A DNA stretch of 64,000 nucleotides from Orthonyx spaldingii (GCA_013397795.1 VZTJ01003849.1:198982-262981); one strand, 5' to 3'. Shown: positions 14,354 to 25,674, counted from the stretch's first letter. The notes: generated from the sequence alone by a model not told the origin. Numbers and translations: made by a program.

Positions 14354-16450
14354 ATGGACAGTCAGATTACCCACCGCTTGGGAAAACATGGAAGTGTTCC
14401 AAAGGGGGATGCCAAAGAAAGGCACTTGACTGAAAATGTCACACCGGTGAAGCAGAAGCCCTCCAAGGAGCTGAGGCCCATGTTGGGCGCCATCTTGCTG
14501 GGTCTCATCCTGTTCATTGCCGCGGTGGTGGCCTGGTGCTACTACACGGTGTCCCCGCGGAAGGCAGAGCAGCTCAAGACGGAGCTGATGGACCTGCGGG
14601 CGGACGGCTTTGTCATCCGCAACCAGCACGGGGAGGTGGTGTTCCGGCTGGCCTTCCGCTCAGGCAGCCTGGACCTGGAGTCGTGCTCCAAGGAGGGTGA
14701 GATCCTGAGCTGCTCGCGCTCGAGCCGGGGGCCGCTCAACTTCTTCATCCAGACAGTGAAGCCCAAGGACACGGTGATGTGCTACCGCGTGCGCTGGGAG
14801 GAGCTGGCGGCCGGCCCGGCCGTGGAGCACACCATGTTCTGGGAGGACGCCCACTGGTACGGGGGCTCAGAGATGAGCACCCAGCACTGGCCCATCCGCC
14901 TGGCCGGCTACCAGGAGCCTGTGCCCTACGTGACCAGCGACGTCTACTCCTTCCGTGACAGCTTCGGCGGCATCCTGGAGCGCTACTGGCTCTCCTCCAA
15001 GGCGGCGGCCATCAAGATCAACGACTCTGTGCCCTTCCACCTGGGCTTCAACGCCACCGAGCGTGCCCTCTTCTTCCAGGCCCGCTACAAGGACTCGCCC
15101 TACAAGCCCCCGCCGGGCCAGCAGCCCTTCCCCGAGCTCAGCTACCGCGTCTGCGTGGGCTCGGACGTCACCTCCATCCACAAGTACATGGTGCGCAGGT
15201 ACTTCAACAAGCCCTCCAAGATCCCTGCTGAGAACGCCTTCCGATACCCCATATGGTCCACCTGGGCCCTGTACAAGAATGATATCGACCAGGATAAACT
15301 CCTGCGATTTGCTGAAAAGATTAAGAAGTACCATTTTAACTGCAGCCACATTGAGATTGATGACATGTACACTCAAGCCTATGGGGACTTTGACTTTGAC
15401 CCTGTCAAGTTTCCCAATGTAACAGAGATGTTTGCAAAGCTGAGGGAAGATGGGTTTAAGGTCACTCTGTGGATTCATCCTTTTATACACATAGATTCAC
15501 CCAATTTTGGTGTGGGGATCGAGCGTCAGCTGTTCATCAAAGAGCCGTCAGGGCGGCTGCCAGCCATGGTGGAGTGGTGGAACGGCATCGGGGCCATCCT
15601 GGACTTCACCAACCCAGCAGCCCGGGACTGGTTCCAGAGCCACCTGCGCCAGCTCCGGCACAAGTATGGCATCTCGTCCTTCAAGTTCGATGCAGGCGAG
15701 ACCAGCTACCTGCCCAAGCAGTTCAGCACCTTCCGCCCGCTGTCCGACCCCAGCATTTGGTCGCGGCGCTACACGGAGATGGCCATCCCCTTCTACGAGC
15801 TGGCCGAGGTGCGGGTGGGCTACCAGTCACAGAACATCTCCTGCTTCTTCCGCATCATTGACCGCGACTCCGTCTGGGGCTACGAGCTGGGCCTCAAGTC
15901 CCTCATCCCCACCGTGCTCACCATCAGCATGCTGGGGTACCCATTTGTACTGCCAGATATGATTGGAGGAAACTTCCTGCCCAACAAGACAGAGGGGGCA
16001 GTGGAGATCCCCGACCGGGAGCTGTACGTGCGCTGGCTGGAGCTGTCGGCTTTCATGCCCTCCATGCAGTTCTCCATCCCGCCCTGGCTCTACGACAAGG
16101 AGGTGGTGGAGATTGCGCAGAAGTTCACAGAGCTCCACGAGTCGCTGGTGGCCCCGCTGCTGCTGGAGCTGGCAGGGGAGGTCACCGACACGGGCGACCC
16201 CATCATCCGTCCCATCTGGTGGATCTCGCCCCGCGACGAGGCCACTCACCGCATCGACTCCCAGTTCCTCATCGGGGACACCCTCATGGTGGCCCCTGTG
16301 CTGGAGATGGGCAAGCAGGAGCGGGATGTCTACCTGCCAGCGGGCAAGTGGCGCAGCTACAAGGGGGAGCTGTTTGAGAAGACCCCGGTGCTGCTCACCG
16401 ACTATCCTGTTGACCTGGATGAAATTGCCTATTTCCTCTGGGTTTCCTAA
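14354..16450 (+). CDS. MYORG: MYORG copy A: family 31 glycosidase-like type II membrane protein (inverted duplicate)
   Basis: Complete 698-codon single-exon frame. MYORG is a GH31 glycosidase of the endoplasmic reticulum; human MYORG is an alpha-galactosidase whose loss causes primary familial brain calcification. Visible layout: cytosolic tail 1-42, one signal-anchor helix about 43-64, beta-rich N-domain to about 290, catalytic barrel about 300-600 and C-terminal beta domain to 698. The nucleophile motif KFDAGE gives D446 and the acid/base motif IIDRDS gives D503, equivalent to human D463 and D520. The IEIDD motif (D336, D337) is intact. Beyond residue 29 it matches copy B except for 12 residues, 10 of them in two clusters (316-324, 374-383). 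Residues 1-29 do not resemble copy B or human. The N-glycosylation sequon kept in copy B at N361 is lost here. The start is supported by an in-frame stop 18 bases upstream. It looks functional, but substrate preference may differ. Confidence 0.93.
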   Translation: MDSQITHRLGKHGSVPKGDAKERHLTENVTPVKQKPSKELRPMLGAILLGLILFIAAVVAWCYYTVSPRKAEQLKTELMDLRADGFVIRNQHGEVVFRLAFRSGSLDLESCSKEGEILSCSRSSRGPLNFFIQTVKPKDTVMCYRVRWEELAAGPAVEHTMFWEDAHWYGGSEMSTQHWPIRLAGYQEPVPYVTSDVYSFRDSFGGILERYWLSSKAAAIKINDSVPFHLGFNATERALFFQARYKDSPYKPPPGQQPFPELSYRVCVGSDVTSIHKYMVRRYFNKPSKIPAENAFRYPIWSTWALYKNDIDQDKLLRFAEKIKKYHFNCSHIEIDDMYTQAYGDFDFDPVKFPNVTEMFAKLREDGFKVTLWIHPFIHIDSPNFGVGIERQLFIKEPSGRLPAMVEWWNGIGAILDFTNPAARDWFQSHLRQLRHKYGISSFKFDAGETSYLPKQFSTFRPLSDPSIWSRRYTEMAIPFYELAEVRVGYQSQNISCFFRIIDRDSVWGYELGLKSLIPTVLTISMLGYPFVLPDMIGGNFLPNKTEGAVEIPDRELYVRWLELSAFMPSMQFSIPPWLYDKEVVEIAQKFTELHESLVAPLLLELAGEVTDTGDPIIRPIWWISPRDEATHRIDSQFLIGDTLMVAPVLEMGKQERDVYLPAGKWRSYKGELFEKTPVLLTDYPVDLDEIAYFLWVS
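15292..15323 (+). other. Divergent patch 1 in MYORG copy A
   Basis: Twelve of 32 bases differ from copy B, including five replaced residues (L316, R318, E321, K322, K324 against V, N, R, D, E). It encodes a helix just before the [11 protein letters not shown] strand of the barrel. The preceding ~570 bp and the following 150 bp are identical between copies. Confidence 0.9.
15474..15500 (+). other. Divergent patch 2 in MYORG copy A
   Basis: Ten of 27 bases differ from copy B. Replaced residues are I374, H379, I380, D381 and P383, where copy B has T, N, Y, N and S. The segment follows the TLW strand of the barrel, on the active-site side in GH31 enzymes. Copy B ([13 protein letters not shown]) resembles the human sequence as I remember it; copy A is the derived form. 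Confidence 0.9.
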
Positions 16451-16611
16451 CAGGCTTCTCTTCAGCAGTGCAATGGACTCAGTGATTAGTTTACCAATTT
16501 CTTTAATGACCTGGGAATTTTAATAATTTTAAAAGTAGCAATACTTTAGAATGAAATTTGAAGGAAACACTGAGACCTCTGTTCTGTGTGGCAAGTGTTC
16601 TATAATAACTT

Positions 16612-16617
16612 ATTAAA
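16612..16617 (+). terminator. Candidate polyadenylation signal (ATTAAA), MYORG copy A
   Basis: The common variant hexamer lies 162 bases past the stop codon. It is followed within 15-30 bases by a GT-rich stretch (GGGTGTCTCTGTTACTGCAG). Use is inferred, not shown. Confidence 0.35.
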
Positions 16618-19600
16618 ATGTATCGGATGGGTGTCTCTGTTACTGCAGTGTGACAAGCGTAATGTATAGAAGCACAGTCTCAGCTCATAATCTTTTCCTA
16701 CCAAGAAATGCCATGCACACCTCTTTTGTCTCAAGGCAATTACATGGACTCCTTTGTTACTCAGTTTCACAGATGATTCCCTGGGACACTGAAAATTTCA
16801 TGTGCTTAGTGAAGGAGGTAGCTGCACAAAGAACTTTTATTTTTGTACAAAAAGCAATTTGTGGTTTTCCTGAAGAGGAAGGCACCCAATTTGCAGCCTG
16901 CACATCATCAGATGGAAGCTGATGCAGGAGTTAGAAGCTTGCATTTCCCATGGCCTCAGCTATCTGAGCAAGAAGAAAGCTATAGCACTTGCTAGTACTG
17001 TGGCAACTGTTTTCCCCCTTTCATAAATTAGTGAGAACTGTGTCCATGGTGTGCATTCATGTAAACCTGTAAAACGTCGTGAAATCTCATGGCAGTCAAG
17101 ATTAAATCCTAGTACCAATTTATGCAGGAGTTTATATGTAACAGGATCCATGTGTGTTTTGGGACCATGTTTAGGCCAAAGGGTGCAATCTGTCAGGTGC
17201 CAGGAGAGAACTTGGTCTCCTCAGAAAGTTCAGGCACTGAACAAACTGCCGCAAATCCCTGAGTGAGAATGTTTTCCCATCTTGTGTTAATGGAGTCCCT
17301 GTCTGTGACAGGTGGATCCTTCTGTATCCTTCTGCTCATAGAGGTGACCTCTCCAGATTGAAGGTATCTCAGCAGCTCCTGAAGGCTTGAAGTAACCAGG
17401 CTGGCTGTGAAACACTCTCCACTCATGGTCCAATGTTCCCTGCTGTTTTTAAGCAAAAAGAAATTTTAAGTTGACATGACTGAGCAGTTTAAGAGAGTCC
17501 ATGGTTCTCTGGGCTGCAATGTGCCTTCCCAAAGTGAGAGACAGATCTATTTGCTGGCCCCAGCACAGTAGTAGGCACCTGGGAGGTAAAGCTGTATGTG
17601 GTCCCAGGGCAAGAGAAAGCTCCTTTGTTTAGGGGTTTGCCCCAGAGCTGGTCCATACAAAAAGCAAACAAAATGGGAACACTGCACTCAGTCCAGAGCT
17701 TGTTTGGTGCCCAGAGGAAGCAGCCCCGAAACTGGCTCAGATCTGTTATCCATCAGTGGGTCCACTGGGCCATGAGGACCCTGCATGAACACAACAGCAG
17801 TGGCATGAGTCAGAACATCTTTTAGATGCCCCTGAAAGCAGCTGGAATTGCAGTAATGCTATTGCTGGTGTGGCAGTGGAGAGGGAAAACCTGCTTTAAT
17901 CCAGGGATGTGAAAGGGGAAGCAATGTTCAGTCTGGCATTTGTGCTCAGGGTTAAACAGGACACCACGAAATCCTTACCATGGGCTTTCTCCCACGCCAG
18001 GATAGTAGTTTCCAACGATGCATCTCCCCCAAGGCTAAGAAAGTGTTTCTGAGTACTTTCTCAATTGCTGCTTCGAAGCCCCAAGCTGTCCCCGACCTCT
18101 GGTCTTGGGGGAGCCAGAGGGTCCCCAGGTGGCCCAGCAAAATTCCTCTGGCTGTTGTTTCTGCACTAAAAAAGAAAAGTTTTCTGCAAAGCTCATGTCC
18201 ACAGTGCAGAGGAGAGGTAGGAGAGCCAGACTCCATCATCCTCATACAGAACCTCTGCCCCTGTGATCAGTGTGCGCTACATGCACACACAGTTCTGCCA
18301 CCCACCTGCACCACCAGCTGATGGGGAAACAAGTAGGCAACACTGAGACTTCTGCAAACTCTAGGGTGACATGAGATGTCTGGACCCATGGCTGCAAAAA
18401 TGTCTCCCCATCCCTTTTCAGTCTGTCCCTCAGTGCCTTTCCCTGCTGCCAAGCTGAGCCACAGGAAGCCACATGGGACAGGTGCTGAAGGCATCCTGTG
18501 AACAGGTGGCACCACAGCCACCTCTCCACACCCTCCTGCCACACAGGGACTGTGTGCTGCTCGAGGGACACCTTGTTTGCCTTGGTAAGCGTCAGTCCTG
18601 GTTACTTTTTTGCACTCCCAGCACTGTGCACGAGCTCTTTGATGGAGATGCTGGTGACACAAGACTCTCCCCCAGAACCTGGCTCATCGCAGGCTGCCTG
18701 TTTTTTGGCAGGGGGAGTTTACTGCCCTTAATCTTTGATGACTGCTGAGCAGAAAAACACCCAGCCCTACAGGCAAAATAAAAAACCCAAACAAATAAAA
18801 ATCTGTTTTTCTGTACTTGGCCTCTGGGATTTTGTGTCAGAACAAACCATCCTTATGGCTCTCTCGGCACAAGGGATCCGCAGGCTGGAAGCTCCCATCC
18901 AGATTGAGGAGGTTGTTTTTTTCTTGAGGCTGCCAGCCCGGCTATGTGCCCAAAGGGACCCTGCAGCTGTCAGTTTGTCCTTTCACCACAGTCCCCTCCA
19001 ACTTTGGGCTCTGCTTGCCTCTTGGCTTTTTTCTTACCTTTAATCAAAGCTGTGATTCCAGGCAGGCATGGACATGCTCACAGCTCAAGTCTCCTGGGCC
19101 AGCAGCCACTGCTGTGCTGTCACCCATAGGCACCTCCTTGAAATCCAGTTTGCAATGAATTGGGCTTCTGCTGTAGCCCCTCTGGGGTCTGGATTTTGCC
19201 ATTAACACTCCTCCCTGTGCAACGCACAGCTGTGAATGTATTTTCAAGCGCTGCCACGTAGCTGGGACCCAGCACAGACCTGACCCCACTCACTGTTGCC
19301 ACAGCCACAGCGAACCTCAGAAACCCTCTCTACACACTGCACCAGGTTTTAGGAGGATGTAAGCCAAAATCAGACCCAAAGCACTGATTCACAGGAGGAC
19401 CTCTGCATCACTGAGGATCTCCTGAAAGGCTGTGAGTGCTCTAAGCTGCCAACATGCCCACAAGTCTTCAGCAATGCCAGCTTCATCCCTCATGTGATCA
19501 TCAGCCAAGTGTATGGATGCAACTCACACCCAAGGAAGAAGTCAAAGGAAAGGCATTGGGAAAATGTCTTTTATTGCAAAAGGAGTGAAATGAAGTCCCT

Positions 19601-20269
19601 CTCAACCCTCAAGCCACGCTGTATGTATTGGCTACTGCTAGTTATGCCCAACGGCACAAGGCAGCTATGGTTTGCGCATTAACAAAGGAAATGGAAGGAA
19701 AAACATTATTTGGGGAAAAGGGGATGATGTGGGGCAAGGCAGGCTCCTAACTGAGTCTCACAGGCTCCATTCCTGGCACTCCCATAGTCACAAACACCTA
19801 CTTCATCTGTGTCCTTGCTGTCAGTGCCATCTGGAAAGGGGGACTGTGGGGACAGTCCGAAGGACCTTCTGGAGAGCTGCCCAAGGGAAGCTGAGAACAG
19901 GCTCCTCTGGCTCATCTCCTACAAACAGTCTCAAAGTATGTGTCCTCTGAGAGCAGCATGGACTAGCAAACCCCCCAGAGTCAGTGTGGATTAGCTTTTT
20001 CTGGGGTAGGTGTCAGTAGAAAGAGGGACATGATCCTATTGGTGTGTATGGTCCCCACCCCCAGGGGCTGACACAACATTGGGGTTCAACTGGACACAGC
20101 CTTTTCCGGACCAGCTCTAAGGTACAGCTATTCTCTTTGCTGTCCGGATCTAAGGGAGGACAATCCTCAATCCAGTGGGATCATCTGCCACCACTGCAAA
20201 GACAAGAGTGGGGTTACTGCCAGCTCCTCCTTTTAAAATATACATCAAAGCCACACGCTGCAAGCTTTA

Positions 20270-20275
20270 AATAAA
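20270..20275 (+). terminator. Candidate distal polyadenylation signal (AATAAA), plus strand
   Basis: A canonical AATAAA in AT-rich context about 3.8 kb beyond the copy A stop. Long MYORG 3' UTRs are known in mammals, so a distal site is plausible. Assignment to copy A is inference. Confidence 0.25.
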
Positions 20276-23127
20276 ACAACAATCTCAACCCTGATTTCAG
20301 TGACGACTAGGGTAAAAAAAGCCCCAAATCTTCCTGAACCCCCAGCCCCACCAACTTAGTACAGATGACATAATTAAGCTTCTTTTTGTTTTCCAAAATT
20401 TTATCTCAATCAAGGCAATCCATGTTACAGTTCATACCAATTAGCAATTAGAAAAGTGGTTAAAAACAGACCCATCAGCATTACAGTCTGACATAGGACA
20501 GCATGTACAAACACAAGCATCCGGAAAACCTGATACACAACAGTGCAATCTTCAAAATTCAGTCACATAAGCATCATGTGTGAAAAGGCTGAATCCAGCC
20601 CCCAAACCTGGTTTTGGGCTTTTTCTTGGCTGAGACAAGCTAAACCCAGCTTTGGCCAGTGACCCAGGGTATAAATCAGAGAAATATCCCTAGCAGCAGT
20701 TCCCAAGGTATCTGTGCAGAGCTTCTGGTCTGCAAGGTCTGAGAGATCCTCAAGTGCTGCAGTGCTACAGCATAGTGCTAGATATAGTGGTTTTGGTAAA
20801 AAGTTGGATGGAAAGGGCACCTAGAAGCCTGTGAGACAGCTTAAGGCAGCACTGCTGAGCCTATCTCCAACATCAGCTCTTAGTCCTCTCAGCAGCTTTA
20901 CCTTTCTCCTTGCTGGACCACTGAACAGCCATGGCTACTCATGTCCTAATTACAGCACTTAGAAAAATATGGGTACTCTATAATCTTACCCCATTCATGG
21001 ATATCGTTAAAGAAAAGAAAATTATAACTTTGTTAATAAAATCCTTTCTTTTGAGGGGATGGGAAAGGAGACAGTGTGTCTAATGGAGAATTTCCTCCAT
21101 GACCTTCCTGACAGTGCCTGAAACCACTGCAGGGAGATTGAAGGCACTCATCTGGCTGCTCCCACCATTTTAATAGTAGAAGGATACTAACAGGGATGCT
21201 GTGTTTCTCTTCACACAACCTCACTCCTCATTAGTGACGCATACGGTGAGTGGCACAGAACCAGGGTAAGAGAAGGCAATATCTCATGGTCGTGCCGGGA
21301 TCCTTCCCATGAAGCCCGGTGCCAAGGATCCCAATTCTGCACTGGCAGCTGAGCTGTGTAGCAATATCTCCTCCACCTAATGACTCCCAAGCCAAGGGAT
21401 GACAAGTATTTAATGAGCAAAGGTTGAAAGGGAAGAGCTGGAGCCTCTCAAAGCATGGTCTTCATGCACTTCTGGGGATGCAGAAGCCCCCTCCACACCT
21501 GGCCCTTCTTGAAGGATTTTGCCCGACTCATCCCCTCACCTTCACTGCCACCCTGCAAGCAAGGGCCAAATCCTGCCAGTGCCCTGATGAGTGACACTGA
21601 GGTTACAGGATTAACTCCTTGCCAGAGGGTGTCTGTAACTTGTAACATAACCGTTATTTGCACTGCTGGCCAGGAAGAAACTTGAGTCCTTCACAATTAA
21701 AAGCCTGAGAAACAAACAGGCTTCAGGAAATGCTTGTGCTTCAGCTGGACAGGGAACTATAAGGCTCCCCTACATCTCGTTTTGAGATGAAATTATACAG
21801 GGCAGATTCAAGTCTTAAGGGATGCTCCAAAGAATCCATCAAACCAGACTTCCTCACCTTCTTCCTAACTATAAAAGCTCTTCAGATTTTGTCCCCAACA
21901 CCTGAATTTCTTCTCCTGCACCCCATCACAACCCCCATGCTTAGTGCATCTCCTTTTCGGCTTCCTGAAAAACCCTATGGCAGGAGATGGGCTTTGAGAA
22001 AGATCCTCACTGGTACACAAGCATACCCAAAACATGCACCATCTCCCTGGGTGGCAGACTTGTGCCAGACGCATGCCCAGCCCAGACACAATCCCAGGAG
22101 AAGCTCCATAGATGCTGAACTGTCCTTGGCTGGCTGTAGCCTGGGCAGGTTGCCCCAACCATTCCCAGCCATCGAAGGTTAAGTCTGAAGAAGCTCATTA
22201 AAAATTCAAGGGCTGACAAACATTCCCAGCTGGGGCACAGCTGGGAATTCTTGCCTTAGGGAAGAAGGCTGCCAGACTTCAATCCTGTTTACCCTGCCTT
22301 GGGTCTCTGTAAAAGCATTTTTCCATACAAAACCAAATGGGGAATCTGCCAAAGAGGCAGCTGCTGGGGACTTGGGGTGCAGGATCACGTCACCCCATGT
22401 GCCCTCCAGAAGCCTCTGACAGCAATCCCACCTCCAGCAACACCAATGCTGCCTGAGGAAGGTCCCTGGGACTCTCCCAGGGAGACAGGAGGGCTGACTC
22501 AGGAAAACCCTCAACAAAATTATCACCTTTAACGGCGACCTGAGATGGGTATTAGCTTAACTTCATGTTAGATGAGAACATTTCTGTGGGTGCAGTGAGA
22601 ACACCCGCTGGCACAGATCCATCAGTTTGTAGAGCCAGAGTTTGCCACCCACAGGCAAGGCGGCTACGGGCAAATGCCACTGTCAATCCACGACCACGTG
22701 CTGCTTGCGGGAACTGGCTGTTCCCAGGGAAGCACCGCACAGAGTGCCTGAGGACAGCTTTGCTCCAGGCAGCCAGCAACAAACCTCATCTGTCCTTAAA
22801 AATCAAAAAGGATGATATCAGCAGGATAATCATGTAACCAAGTGGGGTCATAAATACTTAAAAAACGGGATGTGCTGGTGCAGGCAGCACTGCTCTAGGA
22901 AAGGCTTTGTTGATGCCCCAGGCAAAACACACAGAGGCAAGAGCCTTGTAGAGGGAGTCAAATGGATGAGCAGGTGGGATGTAGCTGTTCCAGCAGGAAA
23001 TAAGCAGCCCATTCAGTTAAAACACATGGACATCACTTGAGTGATCTGGCCTGCCTGGTAACGAGGAAAGCAGGAGCATGGGGCAACTGTTAGTTCAGCA
23101 CCATGCTAGGCAAAGGGGGGAAAAAAT

Positions 23128-23160
23128 ATGTGTGTGTATATATATATATATATATATGTG
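23128..23160. repeat. (TG)n(TA)n microsatellite
   Basis: Short TG run passing into about ten TA units, then TGTG. Confidence 0.95.
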
Positions 23161-23629
23161 TTACTCTGTTTTGCTTTATGGGCTTAAAAATATCCTTTTG
23201 AATGTATGTATTATAAAACTTACGGCAGGATGTGCTGTAGCAACCCTCCCACAGCACACACCCCCACACCCAGTGCCAGGTGCTCCCACAAGACTAGGAA
23301 TGCTCCCCACTGGCACTAAGCAACTTTCAACTATTGAAATCCTTGAGAACTGAAAAGGTGTTGGGCTTACTGCATGTCTGCAGACAGACTGACAACTCCC
23401 TTCTGTCCTACACAGATAGATTGCTGCCTACAGAAATCAAAACAGAGCCTACCACCAGACCCAAATTAAAAAAATCAAGATCAATCACCAAATAAAAAAA
23501 AAAATTATCCCCAAGAACAGTGAAGTCTGTTTAATTCCCTTCCTCCACCCCAGTCTCAGATGCAATGTGCAATTAGAGTTATTATTTGTTAGAAAGTCCT
23601 AGGTAAGGCGTGGTTATTCCAAAGATGAT

Positions 23630-25649
23630 GAAGCCTGTTAGGAAACCCAGAGGAAATAGGCAATTTCATCCAGGTCAACAGGATAGTCGGTGAGCAGCAC
23701 CGGGGTCTTCTCAAACAGCTCCCCCTTGTAGCTGCGCCACTTGCCCGCTGGCAGGTAGACATCCCGCTCCTGCTTGCCCATCTCCAGCACAGGGGCCACC
23801 ATGAGGGTGTCCCCGATGAGGAACTGGGAGTCGATGCGGTGAGTGGCCTCGTCGCGGGGCGAGATCCACCAGATGGGACGGATGATGGGGTCGCCCGTGT
23901 CGGTGACCTCCCCTGCCAGCTCCAGCAGCAGCGGGGCCACCAGCGACTCGTGGAGCTCTGTGAACTTCTGCGCAATCTCCACCACCTCCTTGTCGTAGAG
24001 CCAGGGCGGGATGGAGAACTGCATGGAGGGCATGAAAGCCGACAGCTCCAGCCAGCGCACGTACAGCTCCCGGTCGGGGATCTCCACTGCCCCCTCTGTC
24101 TTGTTGGGCAGGAAGTTTCCTCCAATCATATCTGGCAGTACAAATGGGTACCCCAGCATGCTGATGGTGAGCACGGTGGGGATGAGGGACTTGAGGCCCA
24201 GCTCGTAGCCCCAGACGGAGTCGCGGTCAATGATGCGGAAGAAGCAGGAGATGTTCTGTGACTGGTAGCCCACCCGCACCTCGGCCAGCTCGTAGAAGGG
24301 GATGGCCATCTCCGTGTAGCGCCGCGACCAAATGCTGGGGTCGGACAGCGGGCGGAAGGTGCTGAACTGCTTGGGCAGGTAGCTGGTCTCGCCTGCATCG
24401 AACTTGAAGGACGAGATGCCATACTTGTGCCGGAGCTGGCGCAGGTGGCTCTGGAACCAGTCCCGGGCTGCTGGGTTGGTGAAGTCCAGGATGGCCCCGA
24501 TGCCGTTCCACCACTCCACCATGGCTGGCAGCCGCCCTGACGGCTCTTTGATGAACAGCTGACGCTCGATCCCCACACCAAAATTGGAGGAATTGTAGTT
24601 TATGAAAGGGTGAGTCCACAGAGTGACCTTAAACCCATCTTCCCTCAGCTTTGCAAACATCTCTGTTACATTGGGAAACTTGACAGGGTCAAAGTCAAAG
24701 TCCCCATAGGCTTGAGTGTACATGTCATCAATCTCAATGTGGCTGCAGTTAAAATGGTACTTCTCAATGTCTCTTGCAAAATTCAGAACTTTATCTTGGT
24801 CGATATCATTCTTGTACAGGGCCCAGGTGGACCATATGGGGTATCGGAAGGCGTTCTCAGCAGGGATCTTGGAGGGCTTGTTGAAGTACCTGCGCACCAT
24901 GTACTTGTGGATGGAGGTGACGTCCGAGCCCACGCAGACGCGGTAGCTGAGCTCGGGGAAGGGCTGCTGGCCCGGCGGGGGCTTGTAGGGCGAGTCCTTG
25001 TAGCGGGCCTGGAAGAAGAGGGCACGCTCGGTGGCGTTGAAGCCCAGGTGGAAGGGCACAGAGTCGTTGATCTTGATGGCCGCCGCCTTGGAGGAGAGCC
25101 AGTAGCGCTCCAGGATGCCGCCGAAGCTGTCACGGAAGGAGTAGACGTCGCTGGTCACGTAGGGCACAGGCTCCTGGTAGCCGGCCAGGCGGATGGGCCA
25201 GTGCTGGGTGCTCATCTCTGAGCCCCCGTACCAGTGGGCGTCCTCCCAGAACATGGTGTGCTCCACGGCCGGGCCGGCCGCCAGCTCCTCCCAGCGCACG
25301 CGGTAGCACATCACCGTGTCCTTGGGCTTCACTGTCTGGATGAAGAAGTTGAGCGGCCCCCGGCTTGAGCGCGAGCAGCTCAGGATCTCACCCTCCTTGG
25401 AGCACGACTCCAGGTCCAGGCTGCCTGAGCGGAAGGCCAGCCGGAACACCACCTCCCCGTGCTGGTTGCGGATGACAAAGCCGTCCGCCCGCAGGTCCAT
25501 CAGCTCCGTCTTGAGCCGCTCTGCCTTCCGCAGGGACACCGTGTAGTAGCACCAGGCCACCACCGCGGCAATGAACAGGATGAGGCCCAGCAAGATAGCG
25601 CCCAACATGGGCCTCAGCTCCTTGGAGGGCTTCTGCTTCACCGGTGTGA
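23630..25649 (-). repeat. Right arm of MYORG inverted repeat (2,020 bp)
   Basis: Reverse complement partner of 14439-16458. The two arms are separated by 7,171 bp, and arm ends coincide almost exactly with the MYORG reading frame. The five mismatches outside the two central patches all lie in the first 280 bp of the arm (coding 5' end). Confidence 0.95.
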
Positions 25650-25674
25650 AGCTCTCGGGCAGGAAGGTGTACAT
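23638..25674 (-). CDS. MYORG: MYORG copy B: family 31 glycosidase, syntenic orthologue
   Basis: Complete 678-codon frame in one exon. This is the copy in the ancestral setting: it has the same orientation as FAM219A and lies downstream of it, as in human. Its N-terminus (MYTFLPESF) matches the human MYORG segment MYTFLPDNF. An in-frame TAG 18 bases upstream supports this ATG; human MYORG has a longer upstream extension that is closed here. Type II topology: tail 1-22, membrane helix about 23-44, then N-terminal beta domain, catalytic barrel and C-terminal beta domain. Catalytic residues are D426 (KFDAGE) and D483 (IIDRDS). Sequons include NDS, NAT, NCS, NVT, NSS, NIS and NKT, fitting a lumenal ER glycoprotein. 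The known role of MYORG is cleavage of alpha-galactosides in the ER. It is expected to be driven from the CpG island about 7 kb upstream. Confidence 0.96.
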   Translation of the reverse strand: MYTFLPESFTPVKQKPSKELRPMLGAILLGLILFIAAVVAWCYYTVSLRKAERLKTELMDLRADGFVIRNQHGEVVFRLAFRSGSLDLESCSKEGEILSCSRSSRGPLNFFIQTVKPKDTVMCYRVRWEELAAGPAVEHTMFWEDAHWYGGSEMSTQHWPIRLAGYQEPVPYVTSDVYSFRDSFGGILERYWLSSKAAAIKINDSVPFHLGFNATERALFFQARYKDSPYKPPPGQQPFPELSYRVCVGSDVTSIHKYMVRRYFNKPSKIPAENAFRYPIWSTWALYKNDIDQDKVLNFARDIEKYHFNCSHIEIDDMYTQAYGDFDFDPVKFPNVTEMFAKLREDGFKVTLWTHPFINYNSSNFGVGIERQLFIKEPSGRLPAMVEWWNGIGAILDFTNPAARDWFQSHLRQLRHKYGISSFKFDAGETSYLPKQFSTFRPLSDPSIWSRRYTEMAIPFYELAEVRVGYQSQNISCFFRIIDRDSVWGYELGLKSLIPTVLTISMLGYPFVLPDMIGGNFLPNKTEGAVEIPDRELYVRWLELSAFMPSMQFSIPPWLYDKEVVEIAQKFTELHESLVAPLLLELAGEVTDTGDPIIRPIWWISPRDEATHRIDSQFLIGDTLMVAPVLEMGKQERDVYLPAGKWRSYKGELFEKTPVLLTDYPVDLDEIAYFLWVS

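Larger units (their letters stand above)
14439..16458 (+). repeat. Left arm of MYORG inverted repeat (2,020 bp)
   Basis: Pairs with 23630-25649 in reverse complement, same length and no indels. Hand alignment gives 27 mismatches. Similarity starts abruptly at TCACACCGGTGAAG and stops abruptly after CTAACAGGCTTC, 8 bp past the stop codon. Flanking sequence on either side is unrelated between the copies. Confidence 0.95.
16459..23629. other. Spacer between convergent MYORG copies, probable 3' UTRs
   Basis: No protein-coding gene is supported. Both MYORG copies point into this 7.2-kb interval, so it should contain both 3' UTRs. Copy A has an ATTAAA at 16612-16617 and a canonical AATAAA at 20270-20275. 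For copy B I saw no AATAAA on the minus strand close to the stop; a GATAAA variant lies at about 20400-20405. If the distal sites are used, the two 3' UTRs nearly meet at about 20.3-20.4 kb. A TG/TA microsatellite lies at 23.13 kb. Confidence 0.5.

Noticed and set aside
14867..15490. 207-codon minus-strand frame opposite MYORG copy A (203-codon twin at 24610-25221)
   Set aside because: It is the antisense shadow of a GC-rich coding sequence; its composition (valine, glycine, histidine and glutamate rich) mirrors MYORG codons, and it appears only because both arms are nearly identical.
14354..16450. Copy A as a processed retrocopy of copy B
   Set aside because: Homology ends 8 bp after the stop with no UTR and no poly(A) tract. 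MYORG coding sequence is naturally in a single exon, so lack of introns is uninformative.
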